Of a DNA stretch of 64,000 nt, positions 54,520-64,000 are shown one piece after another. Within the stretch, counting starts at the first letter, position 1. Each line of letters opens with the position of its first letter. This DNA is from Triglochin maritima (Eukaryota; Streptophyta; Magnoliopsida; Alismatales; Juncaginaceae), in the NCBI GenBank assembly GCA_963682175.1, contig OY821788.1, positions 10,744,001-10,808,000 on the forward strand, read 5' to 3'. The notes beneath the pieces were generated by a model, which was not told where the DNA came from, did not search any database, and saw only the letters and a list, made by a program, of their open reading frames with translations. Made by a program: the position numbers and the translations under genes.

Positions 54520-55630
54520 CTCAACAAAAAACTCTCGAGTCGACCACTCTCACCACCACGACGCTAAACTCGCAAAAAGTGCTCGACTCGACCCTAAAAC
54601 GCTACCAGAGAGTGTAAAGGGGAGGAGACTATAACGTAGAAGAAGGTGAGAAGAAGATGACTCAAAGGAGAAGGGAAGAATCCCTAAATCTAGCGTGGGT
54701 AATGGGATCAGGTAGAAGCCTAACTAGCAAGCACAACTCAAACAATGTAAGGCAATGAGTCCTTAGGCTAGACGACGCCTAACTTCGAGGTCACTAGCCT
54801 CGACACGCCTCACCTCCCTACAATGAAGACCACAATGCCCAGCAAGTGATACCAGATCTGGAGATCCAGTAGCTCCTACTATCGACAAGGTATGCAACGT
54901 CGATCAGGCCATGACAGTCTCAACTAGATTACTCTCCTAGTGTGTTTGAAATCCTAAGGCCAATGTCTACTTGCATTTAGTTAAGGCTTGATTAAGAGTG
55001 ATTTTTGGGGTGAAGGAAAGGGTGATGAAATCCCCCACCTTATCTTTTATGGGACAACCCCTCCTTAATAGCATTTTGATCCTAAATCTAGCAATCAATG
55101 CTCCAATCAAACGCTCAACTCACTCTTGTCCTGATGCAATTCCTACTAACTAATGCATGGGCATACAAGATGCATGAATGAGTGTAGGAAATGCGTACCT
55201 CACACCAGCGCTCAACAACTGAAAATACAGCTAAAAGAAAAGACAACTACGTGCCTAAGTCAAGTACATGATGCGTGACCTAAACAAATAAGAATGTCTA
55301 ATCTTTTGCTTTGGATTTTAAGGTCAAGTTGATTAATGGGGATTGGTTTAATGATCTGGGAGCAAACTAGAAGTCAAAACATGCCAAATTGTGCTCCCAG
55401 ACAACTACTTTGAAGAAAAAAACTACCAGAACAAAACTGAGAGCAAGCAAAGCTTACCGGTCCGCCAATTGGCGGTCCCAGACCGCTGATTGGCGGTCCC
55501 TGTTGAAGCTTTTATGCTCCAACTCGTCCAGTAGCCTCCCTTTGATCCAAAGGTCCCCTGAAACAAACAAATTAACAACAAAAAATTAAAACCACTCGAA
55601 TCGTTCAAACCAAAGTCTGGACAGAGCACC
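54520..55630 (-). other. Leader region of the gypsy-type element
   Basis: About 1.1 kb between the primer-binding site and the Gag-like ATG with no recognised frame. It contains two copies of the GGCGGTCC palindrome half-site family around 55458-55497 and short CGACTCGA repeats near 54535-54595. Long leaders are normal in non-autonomous gypsy elements. Confidence 0.55.
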
Positions 55631-55648
55631 TCCCCAGCAACGACGCCA
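55631..55648 (-). other. Primer-binding site, tRNA-Asp type with two transitions
   Basis: Reading inward from the 5' LTR on the minus strand, after a short AGTTTT spacer, the sequence is TGGCGTCGTTGCTGGGGA. The perfect complement of plant tRNA-Asp would have C at the two changed positions. Both changes fit deamination of methylated cytosine. Confidence 0.65.
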
Positions 55649-55654
55649 AAAACT

Positions 55655-57015
55655 TGATTGATTCGTTTTATATTAAACTGCAAGTGCACGGCCACGTTGA
55701 AGCGGTGGAAAATACGGGTCGATCCATAGGGAGGTGTGTCGACTTTTTGTTTGTGCGAAGGCGAGTGGGAAAGAAAGGAGAGAAAGATTGATTAAACTAG
55801 GAAACTAGGAAAGCTGAAATGAAATCACAAAACAAACTAAACTGAGCAACTAATGAAAGGAGATAAAACTCAGGAATGGAAAACCCCTAAGGGGTGGAGT
55901 GTGTGTGTGCACATGAAATAAGTGTGGTGAATGCATACAATAAGCTCAAGTGTGGTTAGTGTTTGTTAATGCATAAGAAGTACCTCATGGCAAGACCTAT
56001 CATTTACAACACTAACCTAGGTGATTAATATGAGCAATGCAAGGTTGTTATTAAGCCATAATGAGCATGGAGTGTACCTAACTATGGCAGAAACCATCAA
56101 GTAAAGTTCTTATTAATTCAAGCAAGCATACTAATATCTCTCACAAACAATTATATCTAGCATTCATACCACCTACATAACATGTACATACATCTACTCC
56201 ACCCCCAAAGGGGATGGAACTACTCACTAATCATTACACTACCTACATTAACAAAATGAGAGATTATAATGAAAGGAAATTTAACTAAGCAAGAAAGGAA
56301 CATTAAAGACGCTAATTGAAAGAAACATAAACTAAAGAAACATGCAAAAAAGGAAAGATTAAAAGAAACTAAGAACAATTATTTTATTAACAAGGACTCA
56401 CATTGAAGGTATCATTCTTCTCCACCTTGGGTTTTTCTTCAAGGCTTACTCCTTAGTAGAGAGAATGCCACCATGCAATGGGTAATTACAATGGAAGGTG
56501 AAGAGTTCTATTTATAGCCATAGAAAAAGGTAATCCGGGACAATCCCCTGATGTAGGACTAAACCAATACCAGAAATAGAATAAACACACTCTAATACAC
56601 ATGCCCACCAAAGATTAACGGATCCGGAGCCAAACAGACCGCCAATTGGCGGTCTATTGGTTCTGGATCGGTCTGGAATTTGTTGTGGGCTTTTCTGGAT
56701 ATCTTTGGTGGTCTGGGATGCATCTACTTCGTTTGTTGGAGCTCCGACCCGAATCGAATTGCCACAATACTCCCCATGATGGTGTGGAGTTTTCTGTTTT
56801 GCTCTTAGGTCATTCGGTCTTACGTTCGGGTCCTTCTCCCTTGCATCTTAGTCCCCAGGTCTCACAATTCAGTCATTTTCCTTGCTATTTATAGTCTCTC
56901 CTTCTCAAACCTACTTATTCCTGAAAACTAAACATAAAACTCGTTACATAGCATTGTTTAGGGTGAAAGATAATGGATATAAGACACAAAGATATGCATG
57001 AAATGAAGCCACTCA
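55655..57015 (-). repeat. 5' LTR of the gypsy-type element, 1361 bp
   Basis: Right-hand copy of the terminal repeat, next to the primer-binding site. The palindrome here is the longer GACCGCCAATTGGCGGTC at 56637-56654. Related half-palindromes occur just inside the element at 55458-55497. Confidence 0.85.
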
Positions 57016-57195
57016 AATATCCGTATTATAAAATTTGTATCCGTATATGTATATGTATTCGATTAATATCATATATAACATGTATATGTATATATTTATT
57101 AAAAATTTATAATTTGTATGTAGTTATAAATTGTAACTTAATAAGTTAATGTTAATATATTATCAATTTATCTTTCATATGTAATATGACAAATT

Positions 57196-57946
57196 ATGTT
57201 CTTGTTATGCAATTTACCCCAAGTATATAAGATCTCTAATTCTTATCCCAAAGCAAACCCTAAAGTCCCCAACCATAACCCTGCCATCTCGTTCTCCTCC
57301 CGTGTCGTCTATGCCCCATCTCGTCGCGCGTCATTGTCTTTGCCTCCTTCCGTTGCACCTCGTCTCCGTCCCCTCCTCGTCGTCGTTCTGTGTCGTCTCC
57401 ACCCCCTCCTCGTCGTCGCCGTCTTTCAACCTCTTCCTTGACAGTTAGCGCCTCCGTCTCCTCTCGTGCTGCCTCCTCTTATTGCGTCCTCCTCTTGTCG
57501 TGCGTTCTCATCTTTGCCCCCTTCTTGACGGTAATTTACGCTGCTCTGCCTTGATTAATGTCTCAAACATGTCTTCATTTATGTTGTATATGTGTGTTTG
57601 TTGCTTCATTACATGTGCATATTATGTGACTACAAACACATGGACGAGCAAATACTTATTACATTAATGAGTATATTTCATATATTTTATGTTTCCCTAA
57701 CATAACATGTTTATAACCTTGTTCATTTCAATTTTTGTTGAAGCAAAGTTGAGACTATTGGAATTGCTCAGAAGCGTTTTGAAGCAAAGTTCTCTGTACT
57801 GGATATTTGAGAAGGATTGGGCCATGAGGGAGGTGTCGGCGGCAAGGAATAGGAGGAGAAAGAAGAAGGTTGTGTCGTTATTGTTTGTTCTTGGTTGGGG
57901 ATTTAGTATAGTTGTTGATTCTTGGTTATGTTGGTTGGGGATTTAG
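57196..57946 (+). other. Possible captured gene fragment inside the outer hAT
   Basis: Between the hAT ends is a block unlike the rest: AAACCCTAAAGTCCCC-type leader text and a C/T-rich GC-high region (57290-57530) ending at a possible donor (ACGG followed by GTAATTTACG). An AT-rich stretch follows, then a possible acceptor (TTGTTGAAG near 57744) and a short frame. This looks like the first exon, intron and second exon start of a host gene. The product is not recognised. Confidence 0.35.
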
Positions 57947-58349
57947 ATGTGATAATGTGCTTTTTTCTTGTTTGGTAATTATTAGAGATTATGTGATGCT
58001 ATTTTGGGGGTGATTAGTGAGTGGGATAGACTGCATGGACGTTTATGATTTTGTACTTCTTTCTTTGTTTATAATTGAATGGGTCTCTTATAAATTTAAT
58101 GAGTATATTTCAGATATTTTGAATCCGAATGTTTTCATCCGGATGTTACATCCAGATGTCCGGATGTTATTGTTCGGATACGGATAATATCCGTATTCGA
58201 TCCGGATCCGCCAGATATTGATTCGGATATGATTAAAAAGATCCGGCCGGATACGGATCCGGATACGGATGTTAAAAAAATCCCGGATTCGGATACAGAT
58301 GTTGGCACATCCGATCCGTATTCGATCCGTTGACACCCCTAGATCTCCT

Positions 58350-58853
58350 GCTTATTTGTTTAATATGTGACACATGTCATGTGTTTAATCCGATGGCTGA
58401 GAAAATATTTGATCTTGAAGGAGAGAAACGTTTGATTAGGCTGTTAGACTACTTTCCTTTACAACGCTAAAGCAAAATAGTAATGGTTTTCTTTCCTTAA
58501 TCTTTTTATTTGTTTCTTGTATTGGATAAGAAAACCTTCATTGGTTCTTTCCAAATCAGAAAGCTACCTTATAGAATGTTTTCCCTCTACAAATCTCCAA
58601 CAATGTTGTATTGGTATATTTTACAATTTAAAAATTCAATAGTTTTAAATCATGATTTTTATATATTCTTGATTCAATTTGTACTTACGATTTCCATTTT
58701 ACAACTTACTGTCTATACTTTTATTTTATTTACATGAATACACATGCTTTACTGTTTAAATCTTACGGTCAAGGTGGTTATAATTCTCTATCTCTCTTAC
58801 AATTTAAAATAAAGTGCTTACATTTTACTTTGATGAGTTATTCGCTACTATAT
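58350..58853. other. Single-copy-like spacer after the nest
   Basis: AT-rich sequence continuing the 3' flank of the carboxypeptidase gene from before the hAT insertion. No gene or repeat was recognised. Confidence 0.4.
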
Positions 58854-60941
58854 TGTAACGTTCCGAAATAACGGAAAATTTAAACAAATATCACAAGGAA
58901 TAAGACCAGAAAGAATGAGAACATTACTCATAAAATACTCAAAACGTGCACCATTACATAGGAGTTTTCAAAAGTTATGACTACATCAGAGTACGTGAAA
59001 GTATAAATACAAGTAATCATACAACCTAGGAAATAAAAGTGGAGGATCTGATCCCAGAGTGCACTCGTCCTTAGTCGCCACCCACCCAGCACCTAGTGCG
59101 GTCCTGAAATGCAAATCTAATAACAATGACTGAGTTTTCATAAGAAAACCCAGTATACCATGTCCACCCACATGCATATGAAAGTGCAGTACAATGAACC
59201 TATCATACTAGTGTACCATGACATAATAAAATGCACAAGTAAAACCTTCGCCATCCGGGAGTAATAAGGGCCAACGACTCCACAAGCATCATCAAGTTTC
59301 CCAAGGAGACCTACCGCAGGCGCAAGTGGTCTTATGGGGAGTAAGCAACGCACCCCACATGCAACTACACTAACATTGGATTCGATGAGGGGCGCATGCA
59401 CTTTCGCGACATAGAATCAGATCTGATCTCGTGGACAACGCCACACTCGCCGGAGCCGTCGCTCAGGGCGGTCACTCGCTTGGCTGTGCCATAACCGGGC
59501 TACCTGCTGGAAAAATTCGTTGGACAGTCGACACAGCCGCCACTCAGTCGTACGGTCCTCCCCATCGCCATCAACTCACGTGGTCACATCCATTGACATC
59601 AAGACTGGTTGATGGCATCCTTCCTCCATAAGATCCGCCGATCGACTCATCCAGACTGAAGTATGCGGGGTCATCTTGCTCCATGGAGCTGTGCAATATC
59701 ATGCATTGAGATCTGCGATCCCTCAGCTATACTACCCTAGTAAAAGCGAAGGGAATGCTCTATGCTACGCCATTGTTCATAATAAAGAGGTGGCTCATGC
59801 CCCAAGTATTCACACTCTTCCACTCAGCGGTCCCTGGCTAGGCGCGATCATCGCACCTACCGTCATCTCCCGGCTCATGACACGGGCTTCCATGGACAGA
59901 GTTGACACTACACAAGGGCAATGACTCAGATCTGGGCACAATCGGTTGACCGAAAAGGCAAACCAGTCAACCTCTCCTAACGGATAGGGAGTCGTTCGAA
60001 CAATCGCCTAAGCCGGTCAAACTCTAGGCACACAACTTAAGTCACGACGGTCGACCGTTGAGAATAACAGGGCCCTTCTACGCTCTACATTGCCAGAATA
60101 AAGGCAAGTCAATCAGGCAATGATGGAACGACAAATGTATGCTCCCTAAATGGTCCGACCGAAAATAACAGGGCCCTTCTACGCTCTACAAAAATACAAC
60201 TAGGTGAACCCAACATAAGCCAGTCGAACACTAAACAAGGTACACTTAAGTTACCGATCGGATAAGAGTCTAAGACGGTCGACCAGTTAGAAGGTCAATG
60301 ACCGGCTAAGGTCAAAACTACAAGGCAATGGTCGGATGCACGAAAGACTCGTTCGACCGAAATTAACAGGGTCCTCCAATGACCAACAATTCGATACAAA
60401 CGATTGACCGCTAAAAGGTATCGTTCGACCGGTGCTGGGCAAAACCTTGCATTTACTCCATGATTGACACTTGCTTGTCCCTCATCACTGGCGACACCTC
60501 AAGCCTCCTATGACGATCATAACCCTTCACACACTTTGTGTGGACATTCTAAAGTAACTTGGCATACCCTTCTTTGTGTTCGCCGGAATCGCTCAACGCT
60601 GACCTTGCACCTTCGAGACACTTGCTTCTCCTTGCATCGCTGCTGCCTGCCATACGTTGGAGCTCCAACAGTCTCGTCGGCGGCGTGAAAGGAAGGAGAG
60701 GGAGAAGAATGAGTGAGAGGGAGAGTGAGAGTGAGTGTGAAGAGGAAGAATGAAGGGTTGTGTTTCTTCTTTAAAACAAAAAGCCTCACCAACCACCGAC
60801 CCAACCCATACCTCTACACCATCACCTCAACCACCCTCACCCACAACCATACCCACCTCCATACCGAAGTCAAAGCACCACTTAAACACTAAACCCACCC
60901 TAAGAAGGCTTTGATCCCTAACTAGGGATTAGGTGTTAACA
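58854..60941 (-). repeat. LTR of a second gypsy element, about 2.1 kb
   Basis: On the plus strand it runs from TGTAACGTTCCGAAATAACG to AGGTGTTAACA. Organisation and several phrases (GGAGGATCTG, CGGTCCTGAAATGCAAA, CTGAGTTTTC near the left end) match the gypsy LTR at 28823-30991, so the two are related but divergent families. It carries one perfect CGGTCGACCG (60048-60057) and many half-sites between 59940 and 60430. No primer-binding site abuts it and no flanking duplication was found. It is best read as the 3' LTR of a truncated element whose integrase fragment lies to the right. Confidence 0.6.
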
Positions 60942-60990
60942 ATCGATACATGAAAAACGTTGTAATGACCCAAAAACTGTGGCAGCCTCT

Positions 60991-63062
60991 GAAGGGAATG
61001 TGTTCTAAAAGTTTTACTTTTAAATGTCAATTATTATGAATTGAATGAGAAATCATTTTGTTCCTTGTTTATGTTATTCGTCTTTTGGAAGAGTTAAGGA
61101 AGAGGCTCTTGGTCCTTAACCGTAGAGCTCTGAAAGATATTGGTTTGCATAAAACAAAAGATATTCGCAATCATGGTAATTAACATGGAACATTAATTAC
61201 CGAGTTAAGATTGTCGTGTTGGTCATAGATCATTGTAGTTCTACAAGTGAGTGACGACACAGGTATGCAAAAGAGGAAAATATTACTTTTGTATACTGAA
61301 TAGACCTAATAAGTAAAATATTATAGAAATGTGTTTCTGTGTCATTAATATTTTACTGTGTCTTTGGTCCTTTGATATGAGACTTATATCTAATCACTTA
61401 AGGAATACTTAATTAGATCAGTGTCTTGAACTATCGATCAGTGTAGTGTAAAGGCATTGGTTGGTTAAGTACAACTTTTGTTGGAGAAGATAGTTAGTCA
61501 AAAGACTATCATTGCCCCTCTTAATTGAGTGATGATATTAGTGGACCCCTTGATAAAGCAAAGTTATAATGTGCACAATGTGATTTGAGTTAAGTCACAT
61601 ATTTATAACTAGCTTAAAGAGATCAAGAAATGAATACTAATACAAAGATGACACAATACTACTTTGTGTGTATTCTTAATATCATGAGGCAAGGGACGTA
61701 CACAAGTGGTGCACTCCATCACTAAGTGGATCGGGTTTTGGTTCGAGTGGAATTAAGACATCTAACTAATTGGGAGCTATAATGTGTAGCTAGATACCGC
61801 TTATAGCTTGTGATATTAAGCTCTTAATATCACTGCCAACTTAGTTTAGATCCTCCCATAGGTCACACCACAAAGCTGGGAAACAAGAAATGAGGATTTT
61901 GAGTTCATAGGATGTGTCGGGTTTCATGTAGAAAATATGACACATGGGGGTGAACAAGCAAAATCAAAATTATGTTGTGATTTATAACATAATTAGAATC
62001 TAAATTAAATTCATATGTGATGTAAATATTATGGGGTGTAATGATTGATCATTACATAGGATAATATGTTACATAAGTTGTGAATTTATTACTAATCCCG
62101 AAATGTCAAAATTTGTAGGGGTTTAACCGAAATTTGACAAGCCTACAAAATAGTGCACAAACGGTCGACCGGTTGGAAGTAAACGGTCGACTGATCGGTG
62201 CACGGTCGACCGGTGGTGTCCGGTCGACAGAACGCGTCTCGACCGATAACAGGTGAATTTCGTCTGTTCGAACGGTCGACCGAATGTGATCGGTCGGTCG
62301 ACCGAACATTGCGATGAAATATTCTACTGTTGAAAACGGTCGACCGAGTTTCGGACGGTCGACCGAAATCGGGTTTGAGCGGTCGACCGGACCTCGCAAA
62401 CGGTCGACCGATCAGACGGGTTTATGCAGAATTAATTTAAGAATTAATTAGATCATGCATGGAATTGGTCCATAATTGATTTAATTCGTGGGTAATATTA
62501 TTTATTAATAAATAATGGATGGTTAGATGGAATTTTGCATGAGATCATGGGCAAGGGGTTGCACATGAATAGGTAATTTGGAGAGAACTTATAAATACAA
62601 GTTTATCTCATTACCTAATTAATTCATTCATTATTTTCTTGAGCAAAAATTCTCTCTCCATAATTCTCCACGAAAATCCCTTAATTCTTAAGTTTAGTTT
62701 TAGTTCTTAAGAGATCATCTTCTCAAGGGAATTAAAGAGGGGTTAGTAATTAGATTCTAAACCCAATCGGAGATTGAGAGACTAGCTTCCCTCTCTCCGA
62801 TCTTGTTTAGAGTTTGGTGAATACTCGGAGGCATTCGGCGCAGCGAGGAGCATCCCAACGGTCTCCGAATCTTCGAGAAGTTTTAGAGAACTTCTAGATA
62901 TGAATTTCGGAGCTCCTTTATGTTTGTTTTAATAGAGTTTTTGAAACTAGCTTGTTAAAACAAACCGATGCATGCAATAGATTCTAGAAAATTGAAAATT
63001 GATCCTTATTATACATAAAAATTCGAAAAATATATATGTATAATTAAACATGAAATCCTACA
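60991..63062 (+). repeat. Solo LTR, 2072 bp, with palindrome array
   Basis: Begins TGAAGGGAATGTG and ends AATCCTACA, flanked by the 5-bp duplication GCCTC at 60986-60990 and 63063-63067. Eight perfect CGGTCGACCG palindromes lie within 62162-62410, followed by a TATAAATA box at 62590-62597. No internal region is present, so it is a recombination product of a full element. It splits the gypsy integrase fragment from sequence leading to the gypsy LTR. The family is not identified; the palindromes, TATA and length suggest a copia/Sirevirus relative. Confidence 0.78.
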
Positions 63063-63514
63063 GCCTCTCCAACCCGGTCTAGGATCTTGTACCGTCCGAC
63101 ATACCTCAGACTGAGCTTCCCTTCTTCCTAAACCTCATTACTCCCCTGGCTGGGGACATCTTCAGAAATACATGGTCGTCGACCTCATAACTCAACTTTC
63201 ACCTATGCTTATCCACGTAGCTCTTCTGCCTACTCTGAGCTGCTGCAAGCCTCTTCCTGATCTCATCAACCTTCTCAACCTTTATCTGTACCAAATCTGG
63301 CCCCACTACCTTCCTCTCGCCTACATCACTCTAGCAAACCGGGGATCTACATTCCCTCCCGTACAACGCCTCGTAAGGTGTCTTCCCAATGCTAATGTGG
63401 AAGCTATTGTTGTAGGCGAACTCTATCAGTAGCAAGTGATCATCCCAAGGTCTTGCGCAATCCAATGTGCAAACTCTCAACATGTCCTCCAAGGTCTGGA
63501 TTGTCCTCTCTGTA
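63063..63514 (-). pseudogene. Gypsy integrase C-terminal fragment
   Basis: Minus strand encodes the end of a chromovirus-type integrase: TIQTLEDMLRVCTLD, IEFAYNNS, TPYEALYGREC, AAAQSRQKSYVDK and DDHVFLKMSPARGVMRF. Stops interrupt it (after SPVC and after DKHR). It is homologous to 24782-25130 but clearly a different copy. It ends abruptly on the right where the carboxypeptidase fragment starts, and on the left it is split by the solo LTR. Confidence 0.75.
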
Positions 63515-63961
63515 TGACTTGGACATCATTCCGGTCCTCAAGAGAATCCTCAAACATCGCATTCCACTTTGGATATATAGGTATGATTTTCCATAAACCT
63601 AATCCCAAGATTTGTTCGCTCATAATTGATTTCAACTAAAGTGTAATTAGTATTTCCAACACTGTTTGATCCAAACAGTGGAGATCAGGACTCGGTGGTG
63701 CCACTTCTGGGTTCGAGAACTTTGGTTCGTGAATTGGCTTATGATATGGTTTTCAATGTCACTTTGTCCTATGCAGCTTGGTTCCATAAAGGTCAGGTAA
63801 ATAAATAAAATAAAAATTATTCTTTCAAAAAGATGAATTAAAAATCCAAAGGTACATAGGAGAAGATATAATATGTGAACCACAATAGTGATGATGCTTC
63901 AAGATAATCAGTTTTCTCGGTTACAATTATTTAAGTTTAACATAAATTCATCCCATTCCGT
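63515..63961 (+). pseudogene. Duplicated fragment of the carboxypeptidase gene
   Basis: Nearly identical to 37229-37672 of the carboxypeptidase gene: it starts inside exon 8 (DLDIIPVLKRIL), includes intron 8, all of exon 9 with SGDQDS, and part of intron 9. Introns are retained, so it is a DNA-level copy rather than a retrocopy. Exon 9 differs at about three residues (for example RDMG becomes YDMV). It has no start, nucleophile or His and cannot make an enzyme. It is joined to gypsy integrase on the left and cut by an inverted LTR on the right. Confidence 0.9.
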
Positions 63962-64000
63962 TGTAGAATTTCTAGTTTAATTGTACATATATATTTTCAA
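63962..64000 (-). repeat. Edge of an inverted LTR related to the solo LTR
   Basis: The last 39 bases (TGTAGAATTTCTAGTTTAAT...) match the inverted 3' end of the solo LTR at 63024-63062 (inverted TGTAGGATTTCATGTTTAAT). The LTR therefore begins here in minus orientation and runs off the window. Confidence 0.65.

Larger units (their letters stand above)
39497..57015 (-). mobile_element. Non-autonomous gypsy-type LTR element, second level of the nest
   Basis: LTRs at 39497-40876 and 55655-57015 both start TGATTGATTCGTTTTA and end CA, and a 5-bp duplication AATAT flanks them (39492-39496, 57016-57020). The element reads on the minus strand. Its primer-binding site, inverted 55648-55631, reads TGGCGTCGTTGCTGGGGA, two C-to-T changes from the match to tRNA-Asp used by several plant gypsy lineages. 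A G-rich tract (TTAGGTGTGGGGGTATT) abuts the 3' LTR. It encodes one Gag-like frame with a CCHC knuckle and no pol. The copia nest is inserted in that frame. Confidence 0.85.
39341..58341. mobile_element. hAT-type transposon, outermost level of the nest
   Basis: The left end is TACGGGTGTCAG and the inverted right end is TAGGGGTGTCAA. A perfect 8-bp duplication, GATCTCCT, lies at 39333-39340 and 58342-58349. Subterminal sequence at both ends is packed with ATCCG/CGGAT motifs (39381-39490 and 58130-58330). Only 39341-39496 and 57021-58341 belong to it, about 1.48 kb; the rest is a later insertion. No transposase is visible. Its interior contains a C/T-rich leader-like block (57240-57530) that may be captured host sequence. 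Confidence 0.8.

Noticed and set aside
58854..60941. Solo LTR with its own target duplication
   Set aside because: Flanks read TATAT and ATCGA and do not match, so a clean solo-LTR origin was not claimed; a truncated element with a 3' LTR fits better.
60962..63062. LTR starting at TGTAATGACCC
   Set aside because: TG start and CA end looked plausible, but no flanking duplication fits. A start at 60991 gives a GCCTC duplication on both sides and was preferred.
63647..63883. Minus-strand frame matching another minus-strand frame at 37361-37594
   Set aside because: Both are antisense to carboxypeptidase exon 9; the similarity reflects the duplicated gene fragment, not a second gene.

Overview
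The window is nuclear DNA of a flowering plant, most likely a eudicot: it has intron-rich genes, AT-rich non-coding DNA, plant-specific gene families and dense plant transposons. The species cannot be named from the sequence. Two host genes are recognisable. On the minus strand (3299-17931, 16 coding exons, about 1139 residues) lies a beta-type phosphatidylinositol 4-kinase. On the plus strand (31820-38729, 10 exons, 471 residues) lies a serine carboxypeptidase-like enzyme with its catalytic triad intact. Everything else of substance is transposon sequence.

Layout: 1-1260 degenerate L1 LINE; 3299-17931 PI4K-beta, with a hAT-type DNA transposon and three 5'-truncated RTE LINE ends in its introns; 18166-18972 a second hAT about 235 bp upstream of the PI4K start codon; 19262-24778 a decayed Mutator-like composite carrying a plant-mobile-domain (PMD) gene facing a transposase with an OTU-like protease region; 24780-30991 a 3'-truncated Ty3/gypsy element with a 2.2 kb LTR; 31820-38729 the carboxypeptidase gene; 39341-58341 a four-level nest of transposons; 58854-63514 another broken gypsy element split by a solo LTR; 63515-63961 a duplicated genomic fragment of the carboxypeptidase gene; 63962-64000 the start of an inverted LTR.

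The 39.3-58.3 kb nest can be unpicked base by base, because each level has its own target-site duplication: a hAT element (8 bp GATCTCCT) holds a gypsy-type non-autonomous element in minus orientation (AATAT), which holds a Sirevirus-like copia element (GAATC), which holds a second Sirevirus-like element (GAAAA). The two innermost elements encode only Gag, and neither Gag has a zinc knuckle. The innermost has LTRs of identical length with no difference noticed, and an open 547-codon Gag.

The strongest unexplained signal is a palindromic motif, CGGTCGACCG or the looser CGGTNNACCG. It is clustered inside the LTRs of copia-type and gypsy-type families that are otherwise unlike each other. Palindrome arrays are known in maize Sirevirus LTRs; the same core in gypsy LTRs looks like something beyond that.
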